Positions 17,037 through 24,398 of a stretch of 43,930 bases of DNA are shown piece after piece (positions within the stretch are counted from its first letter, which is position 1; each line of letters starts with the position of its first letter). The translations under genes and the position numbers were made by a program. This DNA comes from Butyrivibrio sp. (GTDB lineage Bacteria; Bacillota; Clostridia; Lachnospirales; Lachnospiraceae): contig SVFY01000025.1 of assembly GCA_015056625.1 (NCBI GenBank), positions 1 to 43,930 on the forward strand, in the 5' to 3' direction. The notes below the pieces were generated by a model. The model was not told the origin of the DNA. It saw nothing but the letters and a program-made list of their open reading frames with translations, and did not search any database.

Positions 17037-18497
17037 TCAGAAATTCATGTACAGGAATGTACTGACTCCTGAAAAGCTCACTATGCTCCAGACCAGCAAA
17101 AGAGCTGTAAGGAGCGTTGTCTTTATTCCTATCCTGCACTTTTGCGATATCTCAATGGCATTTCTTGAAAAGAAAATGATCACTACCGATCCTGCAAGAA
17201 ACAGCCACATACAGATCTCCCACACAAAATCAAGCTTCATCAAAGGAGTAACCTTGATGACATACCACAGCTCATCAAGCTGGAAGCATGCCAGGATACT
17301 TGTTGCCACCCGCCTGCTGCCTCCTGTAAATACTCTGGTCAAAAGAGTGATCGCATCTGAAATGGTGTTTGCTCTAAAGAACACCCAGGCCACCGTTACA
17401 TAGATAAACGTCAGCATAATGGATATGCAATGTCTGATCATTACACTACCGTGTCCGGCTGCATTTGAGATATTTTTGCCAGTTATCCTACCCAACGTCA
17501 CAGCTCTTGTGATCACATATAAAACTCCATGCATTGCTCCCCACACAATAAATGTCCAGCCACTTCCGTGCCAGAGACCGCTGAGAAGGAACACTATCAT
17601 GAAATTCAGGTACATTCTTGCAGCACCTTTTCTATTGCCGCCAAGAGGGATATATACGTACTTCGTAAAAAACTTTGTAAGAGTGATATGCCATCTCTTC
17701 CAAAAGTCCACGATGCTGACCGCCTTGTAGGGCGAGTCAAAGTTAACCGGAAGGTCAAAACCGATCATCATACATACAGCACTGGCCATATCGCAGTAGC
17801 CGCTAAAATCAAAATACAACTGGAAAGAATAAAAGACTGCAACCAGTACTGCTTCCAGACTTCCCAAAGTTAAAAGGTTGTCATAACCGTAATCAACCGC
17901 CCGTCCAAAGGTATCTGCAAGGATCACCTTCTTAAACAGTCCCATTGAAAGAAGAAGCATTGCGCGGAGCATCTTTTCATGATCGAATTTAAAACTAATA
18001 ACCTTGTCCAGCCCCCCAACAAAATCCCCATATCCCATCAGTGGACCCTGCAGGAGCTTGGGAAAGAACAGAATATACGCAAGGTAATTGACCAGCTCAA
18101 ACTCACCGACGTCGCCTCTGTATGTGTCAACAATATAGGATATCTGATTAAAGGTATAGAAGCTGACTGCGATAGGGAAGAACACTCCAGAAAACTTGAA
18201 AAACAGCAGTGAAACCACGTTCACTAAAACAAGAATAACAAATAGCAGCTTACAAAAGCTTTTAGGTTTCTTTTGTAACAACCATGCTCCGAGCGCATTA
18301 ACAAGAACGCTTGCTGTGATCACCGCCAGGTTCCTTATCCCAAAAAAGCCATAAAAAACTAAGGAGAACGCGATGATCACTACCTTGCACGCCTCCCTAT
18401 ATTCCGGCTTTCTCTGGGCTATTCTTTTTGTCAGCTCCATTGCCAGCAAAAACGCCGGCAAAAACAGCAGTACAAATCCAAATGAGTTAAATACCAT
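17037..18497 (-). CDS. MBOAT family O-acyltransferase (AlgI/DltB-like)
   Basis: 486 aa, polytopic. Landmarks include 'PIAVSFYTFNQISYIVDTY', 'FPKLLQGPL', 'YFDFSGYCDMA', 'FDSPYKAVSIVDFWKRWHI', 'YVYIPLGGNRKG' and the catalytic-His segment 'LSGLWHGSG'. These proteins move acyl groups from a cytoplasmic donor across the membrane, as AlgI does for alginate acetylation and DltB for D-alanylation. The neighbour at 15803-16912 looks like the extracellular partner. It is clearly a different copy from the MBOAT at 24399-25817, so the locus has two acyl-transfer pairs. The start at 18497 has only a weak ribosome binding site. Confidence 0.93.
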   Translation of the reverse strand: MVFNSFGFVLLFLPAFLLAMELTKRIAQRKPEYREACKVVIIAFSLVFYGFFGIRNLAVITASVLVNALGAWLLQKKPKSFCKLLFVILVLVNVVSLLFFKFSGVFFPIAVSFYTFNQISYIVDTYRGDVGEFELVNYLAYILFFPKLLQGPLMGYGDFVGGLDKVISFKFDHEKMLRAMLLLSMGLFKKVILADTFGRAVDYGYDNLLTLGSLEAVLVAVFYSFQLYFDFSGYCDMASAVCMMIGFDLPVNFDSPYKAVSIVDFWKRWHITLTKFFTKYVYIPLGGNRKGAARMYLNFMIVFLLSGLWHGSGWTFIVWGAMHGVLYVITRAVTLGRITGKNISNAAGHGSVMIRHCISIMLTFIYVTVAWVFFRANTISDAITLLTRVFTGGSRRVATSILACFQLDELWYVIKVTPLMKLDFVWEICMWLFLAGSVVIIFFSRNAIEISQKCRIGIKTTLLTALLLVWSIVSFSGVSTFLYMNF

Positions 18498-18526
18498 CTA
18501 TTTACACCGTGCCAGTTTTGTCATTG

Positions 18527-19345
18527 TTAAGAGGTAGTTATGTGAAAGCCCTGTTCTTCGTACCATTCCAGGATTTCAGGGTCAGAATAGATCCTGTAAT
18601 CTCCAACGGTATCAACCAGCTTAAGTCCCATAGTTACAAGGTTTACATCCACCTTCCTGTCGGTCCTTACCACAATATAAAGACACTTTGCCTGTCTTGT
18701 GGCCTCTAACAGCTCCTCTGCATTTATAATTTCCGGTTTCTCATAAGCATCATAAACAGCATTGTAGTAATCCCACTGACTGGCTATCATCTCTCTGCCG
18801 TAGGGCATGAGAATATTGGTGTCGTACTGACGCACAAAATGTACCAATTCAGAAGGAAACAGAGCTCTCACTCTCTGACTTCGATCCTTGGGCGTGATCA
18901 CATCACATACATCAATAACATCCTGGGGAATGTGGTACAGATTTTCAGCCACAGACATGTACTGATTGACATAGACAAGAGAGCCAGACAGCATTACAAC
19001 CACAAGCGCTGCCACAAGAGCAATCCTCTGCCAGAGCACATTCTTTAAGCTAAATATCAGCTTGCAGGCAGCATAGCCGATCACCACATACATTGGCACC
19101 AGCCACAGGAGCCTGTAGTAAGTATCGCTTCCATCGTCCAGGGCTGCCACATACACTATCTTGGTTATGGGCAAAAGAAATCCAGCCATTACCACAACAG
19201 GCAGGATGCCCAGTATTATCTTTTTCTTCAGGTCCTTCTCACAGATGATCAGGTAAATAGCTGACGCAAGAAGAACAATTGCCAGTAACGGATTTCCAAA
19301 AAACAGCTTTAAGGAAACCCAGCACTCCATAAAAATTCCGTACAT
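18527..19345 (-). CDS. Membrane protein resembling the C-terminal half of a DUF6077-type GT-C protein
   Basis: 272 aa: about five helices (residues ~8-150, with 'TYYRLLWLVPMYVVIGYA') then a soluble C-terminal domain (~150-272). It has no acidic-pair loop of its own. The 'R-L-x-W-L-x-P' helix and following soluble domain are what I would expect in the back half of a full-length DUF6077-like protein, and the 393-aa protein at 21068-22249 looks like the missing front half. Three genes lie between the two halves. ATG 19345 follows GGGG by 6 nt and begins 3 nt after the stop of the SMR gene; ATG 19330 is an alternative. It could act as a separate subunit or be an inactive remnant. Confidence 0.6.
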   Translation of the reverse strand: MYGIFMECWVSLKLFFGNPLLAIVLLASAIYLIICEKDLKKKIILGILPVVVMAGFLLPITKIVYVAALDDGSDTYYRLLWLVPMYVVIGYAACKLIFSLKNVLWQRIALVAALVVVMLSGSLVYVNQYMSVAENLYHIPQDVIDVCDVITPKDRSQRVRALFPSELVHFVRQYDTNILMPYGREMIASQWDYYNAVYDAYEKPEIINAEELLEATRQAKCLYIVVRTDRKVDVNLVTMGLKLVDTVGDYRIYSDPEILEWYEEQGFHITTS

Positions 19346-19348
19346 AAA

Positions 19349-19693
19349 TTACCCCAATAGATAAAATACAGCAATTCCACAGATTATCAGTATCATACCA
19401 ATTATCTTGGTTGTGACTATCTTCTCCTTGAAGATCAGTCTGGACATGAACATCACGATTATATAAGAAATTGGTTCAAGGACCACAACTCCCAGATATC
19501 CAAGTCCGTCATAACAAAAGATGGTGATCACCATTGAAACAACTAAAAGGAGGTAGCCTCCCATGACAAATCCATTGAGATACTCCCTGATAAAGCTTGG
19601 GTATTCCCTCTGGGCGCTCATCTTTAAAAGCACCTGCGAAACCGAGGCTATAGTAAGTGCCAAAAGAGCCAGAAGGAAAAATACATTTATCAT
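19349..19693 (-). CDS. Small SMR/EamA-type membrane protein, ArnE/ArnF-like subunit
   Basis: 114 aa, four membrane helices. It has the small-multidrug-resistance architecture: an N-terminal helix ending 'SQVLLKMSAQ', then 'DGLGYLGVVVLEPISYIIVMFMSRLIFKEKI', and a last helix 'IIGMILIICGIAVFYLLG'. In Gram-negative bacteria the pair ArnE/ArnF, of the same fold, is thought to flip undecaprenyl-phosphate-aminoarabinose. A second four-helix protein is encoded immediately upstream with a 4-nt overlap, so a heterodimer is plausible. ATG 19693 follows GGAGG by 9 nt. Role as a lipid-linked-sugar flippase subunit is inferred from fold and context; a generic drug transporter is the main alternative. Confidence 0.78.
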   Translation of the reverse strand: MINVFFLLALLALTIASVSQVLLKMSAQREYPSFIREYLNGFVMGGYLLLVVSMVITIFCYDGLGYLGVVVLEPISYIIVMFMSRLIFKEKIVTTKIIGMILIICGIAVFYLLG

Positions 19694-20058
19694 TCCCTGC
19701 CACCTCCTATATTCATCACCACTACTCCTGCCATCACAAGCAGCACTCCAACAACTTTTCCTGGTGTGATGCCCTGGCTAAAGATCAGATAGTTCCACAG
19801 CATAGTCCACAGCAGCATAATGGATTTATTGGAGTAGGCTATGGACAGTTCAAATCTCTTAATGACCTGCTGCCACAAAACCGCATAGACAGCCAGGATC
19901 CCAAACTCAAGGCCAAAGAACAAAATATACTTAAATGACAAAAACTCATGCTTTGATGCCATATTGGCTGCAACTGTTGACAGGGAATACACCAAAACCG
20001 ACATCTGGAGCAAAATCACATCTGCAATTTTAATTTTTCCAAATAATTTCTTTACCAA
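19690..20058 (-). CDS. Small SMR/EamA-type membrane protein, second ArnE/ArnF-like subunit (TTG start)
   Basis: 122 aa, four membrane helices, related to but distinct from the 114-aa protein encoded directly downstream. The last helix is 'GKVVGVLLVMAGVVVMNIGGG'. The start is TTG 20058: GGAG stands 7 nt upstream and there is no ATG in a suitable place, so the rare start is decided by the ribosome binding site. The 4-nt overlap with the partner gene suggests the two are made in equal amounts. Likely half of a heterodimeric flippase serving the GT-C enzymes of the locus. Confidence 0.75.
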   Translation of the reverse strand: MVKKLFGKIKIADVILLQMSVLVYSLSTVAANMASKHEFLSFKYILFFGLEFGILAVYAVLWQQVIKRFELSIAYSNKSIMLLWTMLWNYLIFSQGITPGKVVGVLLVMAGVVVMNIGGGRE

Positions 20059-20062
20059 AATA

Positions 20063-21043
20063 TCACTCCCTGTTGTAGATTACGTCTACAAAATGCTGCG
20101 CCATGTGCTCGTTGCAGGCTGCATTGACATGAATATTATCAAGAAGCCACTCAGAGCTGTTGTCCTCGTCAATAGTTCCATAGTAGTTATCGATAAAGGT
20201 AACCCCTGTGGCACCACAAACATCCATCATGAACTGGTAGTAAGTAGTGAGCCTTCCGTTTCCAAAATCGTGCATGTCGCCATTTACCAGGCTTCCAGAC
20301 GCATCATAGGCGTAGCACATAGGGAAGGACATGCACACGATCCTTATAAATGGATACTTTTCCTGGATCATCTTGATACCTGAAAAGAGCGCTCCGCTGT
20401 AGGTTATAGGGTCGCTGTCATTGTCAGGATTCATTCCGATGCGGTAACTGATATAGTCCTGAGCATCGTAGAAGATAACAAGAGTATCTATGCTGTTCAT
20501 ATCAACGTTTTCAAGAAGCTCAGCTGTCTTGTAGTATCTGGAGTCCTCAAAGCTCTTTTCATTGTCATGAAGAAGTGAAAAATCCTGCTCAGCAATGGCC
20601 TTGCTGACATTATAGAAACTAAAGGCATCAAGCGGATACTCAGGATCAAAAGAGCTGTTCTTTAAAGCCACTGTAGATGATGGGAAACCGCCATTTATGC
20701 AGGTTGCTCCAGTCTTTTTTGCCACCTGCTCAACAACACCGTTCTCATCGCTGTAGTAGGTCAGCACGTCGTTACCAAGGAAAAGAACAGTCTCAACGCC
20801 GTCATCCTCATGCATTGCCTTCTTGTCCTCTGGAAGAAGGAACACCTGATCCTGGACCTCAACCTCGAAATTACCTTCTACAACGCCCTCTGTCTCTGCA
20901 TTTCCAGCATTCCACTTAACCAGCTTGTAGACTGTAAATATAACCACCAGCGCTATCACTGCAAGCACTGCTAAATGCGCCCACAGCGGAATATTGGAAA
21001 AGCTAAAGCCTCTGTTTTCTTTGTTCGTCTCATTTTTACTCAT
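20063..21043 (-). CDS. Membrane-anchored SGNH-like protein with altered catalytic residues
   Basis: 326 aa. A cytoplasmic N-terminus (~17 residues), one anchor helix (~20-42), then an extracellular SGNH-like domain. By eye it aligns with the lipoprotein at 27700-28944: block I is 'FLGNDV' where the lipoprotein has 'FFGDSQ', so the nucleophilic Ser is replaced by Asp; block III is 'FYDAQDY' where the lipoprotein has 'SYGTNDF', so the oxyanion Asn is replaced by Gln. The Asp-x-x-His pair survives in 'LLDNIHVNAACNEHM'. It may be a binding pseudo-enzyme or use a different mechanism. ATG 21043 has AAAGGA 10 nt upstream. Neighbours suggest a surface-glycan role. Confidence 0.72.
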   Translation of the reverse strand: MSKNETNKENRGFSFSNIPLWAHLAVLAVIALVVIFTVYKLVKWNAGNAETEGVVEGNFEVEVQDQVFLLPEDKKAMHEDDGVETVLFLGNDVLTYYSDENGVVEQVAKKTGATCINGGFPSSTVALKNSSFDPEYPLDAFSFYNVSKAIAEQDFSLLHDNEKSFEDSRYYKTAELLENVDMNSIDTLVIFYDAQDYISYRIGMNPDNDSDPITYSGALFSGIKMIQEKYPFIRIVCMSFPMCYAYDASGSLVNGDMHDFGNGRLTTYYQFMMDVCGATGVTFIDNYYGTIDEDNSSEWLLDNIHVNAACNEHMAQHFVDVIYNRE

Positions 21044-21067
21044 ATCACAAATATCCTTTTTTTATTT

Positions 21068-22249
21068 TTACCTGCTAAAGAGCGAAAAGTATATCGCCAA
21101 ATAGATCACGTTGGGTATCATGCAGAGCATCGCCCCAAATATCACTTTTATCTTTTTTGTATACACCAGAAGTACCAGCGTCAAAAGACCTGTAAGGGCA
21201 CTTCCAAATATTACTCCAAGAGAGCTGCATACTCCCGAGAACATGTTTACAAAGAACAGCTCTATCCATGGGCACCAGTCTCTTCTTGGCTGCTCCCACT
21301 CCTTCTCTCTTCTGTTTGGAGGAAGGACCATTTTTGCGTCCTCAAACATCCAAAGGAAAATCCAGAAGATCATCGGAAATACCAGGTTGCACACGATTGC
21401 CTTGCCCTGCCAGGTTCTCATCAAAAAGAAGGTGGCAGGTGTATATATCGAAACATTTCCAAACATCAAAAGGAAAGAAACGATGATCATAAATACAGGG
21501 ATCACCTGCTGCCTTTCCCTAAACAGCACTCTTCCGATCTCAACATACACAAGATATACGAAAGGAATAAAAAACAGCGGAATAACTGAGTGGGACACGA
21601 TGGTTGCATGGATCCCTGACTCCTTGGCCACAAAGGCTATCCACATGGTGATCACCGCCAGGGCGTGCCTGATATCAAGGGACGTTGACGTACCTGTGTA
21701 GGGCAGGATGGTATTCATGACATCTGCCTGCTGGGCCAAAAGAGATTCAACAACATAGTAGGAATCATCTCCATCAAAACTTGCCATGACCACAGACATC
21801 ACCATCTGAAATGCAAGTATCACAAAAAATATTCCCCAGTAGATCATGCTCTCTTTTGAATAATCAAGCTTGTAAAACTTGGGGTCAGACCTGGGGCTCA
21901 TAAGGTCAAATACATCTGCGTGGGCTTCCCCAGGGAAAAGAGAAAGGTAATTAAGTCCGCCTTTCCTGAGTTTCATGATACTCCTTACTATTCCCATTAT
22001 TGCAAGGATAATGACCAAGGTAGCAAATATCTTCCTGCAATAGCTAAAGGCGTCATAGGTGATCCTGGTCATACAGGAAATAGCAACCACCTCAAAAACA
22101 CCCATGTACACAAGATATCCCAGGATAAAGGTTATCCCCACTGTTCGCCTTGCCCTCGGTAATATGAAGTTGACCAGAAGTCCCACACAGAAAGGGATGA
22201 TGAGCATCCACAGTATGAGACCCGGCACTGAAAGAATCACTCCCAACAT
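21068..22249 (-). CDS. Membrane protein resembling the N-terminal half of a DUF6077-type GT-C protein
   Basis: 393 aa, polytopic. After four helices and a soluble patch, 'MASFDGDDSYYVVESLLAQ' (~residue 160) gives the acidic pair, followed by 'LDIRHALAVITMWIAF' and more helices. The protein stops at 'PNVIYLAIYFSLFSR', where I would expect a full-length DUF6077-like protein to continue with about 250 more residues. A matching back half is encoded at 18527-19345. ATG 22249 has AAGGA 9 nt upstream. The coding sequence looks intact up to a normal stop, so this appears to be a clean gene split and not a frameshift. Predicted glycosyl transferase core; donor unknown. Confidence 0.7.
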   Translation of the reverse strand: MLGVILSVPGLILWMLIIPFCVGLLVNFILPRARRTVGITFILGYLVYMGVFEVVAISCMTRITYDAFSYCRKIFATLVIILAIMGIVRSIMKLRKGGLNYLSLFPGEAHADVFDLMSPRSDPKFYKLDYSKESMIYWGIFFVILAFQMVMSVVMASFDGDDSYYVVESLLAQQADVMNTILPYTGTSTSLDIRHALAVITMWIAFVAKESGIHATIVSHSVIPLFFIPFVYLVYVEIGRVLFRERQQVIPVFMIIVSFLLMFGNVSIYTPATFFLMRTWQGKAIVCNLVFPMIFWIFLWMFEDAKMVLPPNRREKEWEQPRRDWCPWIELFFVNMFSGVCSSLGVIFGSALTGLLTLVLLVYTKKIKVIFGAMLCMIPNVIYLAIYFSLFSR

Positions 22250-22261
22250 AAGCTCTTTTCC

Positions 22262-22882
22262 TTAATCAGCCATCATTAAATTCAGGTGTTCCTGCAGGAT
22301 GCTGATACCTGTTGTATTCTCACCGCCGCGAGGGATGATGATATCAGCATACTTTTTACTTGGTTCAACGAACTGCTCATGCATGGGCTTAACTGTATCC
22401 CTGTACTGGGTAAGGATTGACTCGATGCTCCTTGCCCTTTCTGACATATCACGGATGATCCTTCGCATAAGCCTCTCATCAGCGTCTGTATCAACAAAGA
22501 CCTTGATGTCCATAAGATCACGAAGAGCCTGGCTCTCAAGGATAAGGATGCCCTCAAGGATGATAACTTTTTTGGGAACTACGTGGACTGTCTCATCTGA
22601 CCTGTTGTGGATGGTGTAGTCATAGACAGGCATATCGATCTCAAGGCCTTCCTTGAGCTTTTTTACATCCTCTATCATCAGGTCCGTATCGAAAGAAGCT
22701 GGATGGTCATAGTTAAGTCTGCTCCTGTCCTCATAGGAAAGGTCATCGTGAGCCTTGTAGTATGAGTCGTGGTTGATAACAACAATGTCATCTCCAAACT
22801 TCTCTTTTATCTTTCTTACTATAGTGGTCTTGCCAGAAGCTGTTCCTCCTGCTATTCCAACTATGCAAACCTTATCGCTCAT
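22262..22882 (-). CDS. udk: Uridine kinase
   Basis: 206 aa, the usual length. It phosphorylates uridine and cytidine to UMP and CMP with ATP or GTP. The P-loop is 'GGTASGKT' (residues 12-19), followed by 'INHDSYYK', 'DHPASFDTDL', 'VYDYTIHNRSDETV' and 'EGILILE', all standard for the family. ATG 22882 follows AGGAGG by 7 nt, the strongest ribosome binding site in the area. Its placement in a glycan operon, 12 bp before a membrane glycosyltransferase, suggests that pyrimidine salvage is tied to the demand for UDP- or CMP-sugars; that link is inference. Confidence 0.95.
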   Translation of the reverse strand: MSDKVCIVGIAGGTASGKTTIVRKIKEKFGDDIVVINHDSYYKAHDDLSYEDRSRLNYDHPASFDTDLMIEDVKKLKEGLEIDMPVYDYTIHNRSDETVHVVPKKVIILEGILILESQALRDLMDIKVFVDTDADERLMRRIIRDMSERARSIESILTQYRDTVKPMHEQFVEPSKKYADIIIPRGGENTTGISILQEHLNLMMAD

Positions 22883-22899
22883 AAATTAACCTCCTAATA

Positions 22900-24390
22900 T
22901 CAAAATGCAGTGTAGTTACTGCCATACGATTTGTAATAGTCATGGGACAATATCTCCCCCGACTCCGCATCATAACTGATTATCTGTATGTCATATTCAA
23001 ACTTGTCATCATCATACAAAAGATTGTTCTCAGGATCCTCGTCTGTATAAAAAATTCTGAACAGATGCTCAACGGGCTGATAATGCACTGTTCCAAGGCT
23101 GGTCTCTATGCCATCAAGGCTCTCTTTTCCACTTGCCTCGTAAACTTTCCCTGAGGCAGCATCCCTTATCATGATATATGGTCCATCAGTGTGATAGATC
23201 TTTGGGGTAGCTGTAAAGTTGTGGATCAGTCTGTGAAACTGGTCGTCCCCAAAGGCCTGGGAGCCATCATTGATGTAAACTATGGAACTGACACTGCCTG
23301 CCCCTGCCAAATAGTTAAGCTGCTGATATACACTACCAGACGCTGTTCCAAGGTGATAGATCCTGTCAAAGAACGCATCTGCACTATTCTGCCAATAGTC
23401 GTATGCCTTATCGCCCCTGTGATCAGTAAGCTCCCCTGAGTCTGCAAGGATCTGTCCAATGTACTTGGTAGCCTTGATCGCGCCGTTGGCGTTCATGTGT
23501 CCTGTATCATTTAAGTCAGTGTACAGATCAACAACTCCAAGTTCCTGCATATCGATAAGAGGAACTTCATAGGCATCGCAGATGATCCTGGCGCTGTCCA
23601 CCGCTCTTTTGTCATCTGTAGAAGCGCTGCAGGTTAAGAATGTCACATATACATCTATACCGCGCCTCTGGCACTCATCAATGATCTTGCGAAGGTACTC
23701 TTCACCTACAGTCTGGCCACCAAGTCCGTCATGATCGTCAGGTCCCGGATAAATCCCTGGTGTAAGTTCCATTCCATATCTCATCTCAGCGCCAAACAGA
23801 TCATTTCTGTCGCCTTTGCCAAGGACAGCAAGGTAGTCATTTTTGTCCAGTTCTTCCCATCTGTTATGGTAAACATAGAAGGGCTCGTAGAACTGCTTTC
23901 TGATCTCCTTATCAGCGATAAGGTCATTGACCGCAGCAACCTTCAATTTGTCCATAGGCCAGCAGTCCATGTTAAGGTGGAGCTGAGCCACAGAGGTTGC
24001 CCTGTCTTCATCCGAACTGTCCTCAAACATCTCATCCAGATACTTGTAGTCCTTCTGGAGAAGGTAGGTATCCACCACTACAGCCTTGGGAGTGCAGTAC
24101 TGAAGGGCCTCGATCAGCTCCCAATAGGTGGACTGCATAACGGAGCCATGTCCGCCCATATTGTAGGAAGTAATGCCATACTCTCCAAACAAAACCGCCG
24201 GATTGATGGCATTTATCACGTGGGATGACCCCAGAAACAACACGTCTATCTGATCAGCCCTGTCAAAAAAGTCTGCGTACTTATATTCGCTTTCTTTGCT
24301 CCTGAGCACCACTGTAGTTGCCAGGATGCACAGCACTGTGACGCACAAAAAGGCCACAGTCTTTATAATACTTGATATTTTGATCTTCAT
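22900..24390 (-). CDS. Membrane-anchored SGNH-type acyltransferase partner of the MBOAT at 24399
   Basis: 496 aa. An N-terminal membrane anchor (~residues 8-30), then an extracellular domain with 'VLFLGSSHVINAINP' (Ser nucleophile candidate near residue 55), 'YNMGGHGS' and, near residue 300, 'LNDTGHMNANGAIKA' bearing the Asp-x-x-His pair; this is the AlgJ/DltD-like arrangement. A C-terminal extension of about 170 residues ('ASGKVYEASGKESLDG') may bind the acceptor. ATG 24390 is chosen because GAGG lies 6 nt upstream, overlapping the MBOAT stop region; a longer frame from 24495 would run deep into the MBOAT gene. Likely transfers an acyl group, possibly acetyl, to the exported glycan. Confidence 0.8.
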   Translation of the reverse strand: MKIKISSIIKTVAFLCVTVLCILATTVVLRSKESEYKYADFFDRADQIDVLFLGSSHVINAINPAVLFGEYGITSYNMGGHGSVMQSTYWELIEALQYCTPKAVVVDTYLLQKDYKYLDEMFEDSSDEDRATSVAQLHLNMDCWPMDKLKVAAVNDLIADKEIRKQFYEPFYVYHNRWEELDKNDYLAVLGKGDRNDLFGAEMRYGMELTPGIYPGPDDHDGLGGQTVGEEYLRKIIDECQRRGIDVYVTFLTCSASTDDKRAVDSARIICDAYEVPLIDMQELGVVDLYTDLNDTGHMNANGAIKATKYIGQILADSGELTDHRGDKAYDYWQNSADAFFDRIYHLGTASGSVYQQLNYLAGAGSVSSIVYINDGSQAFGDDQFHRLIHNFTATPKIYHTDGPYIMIRDAASGKVYEASGKESLDGIETSLGTVHYQPVEHLFRIFYTDEDPENNLLYDDDKFEYDIQIISYDAESGEILSHDYYKSYGSNYTAF

Positions 24391-24398
24391 AAAAAGCC

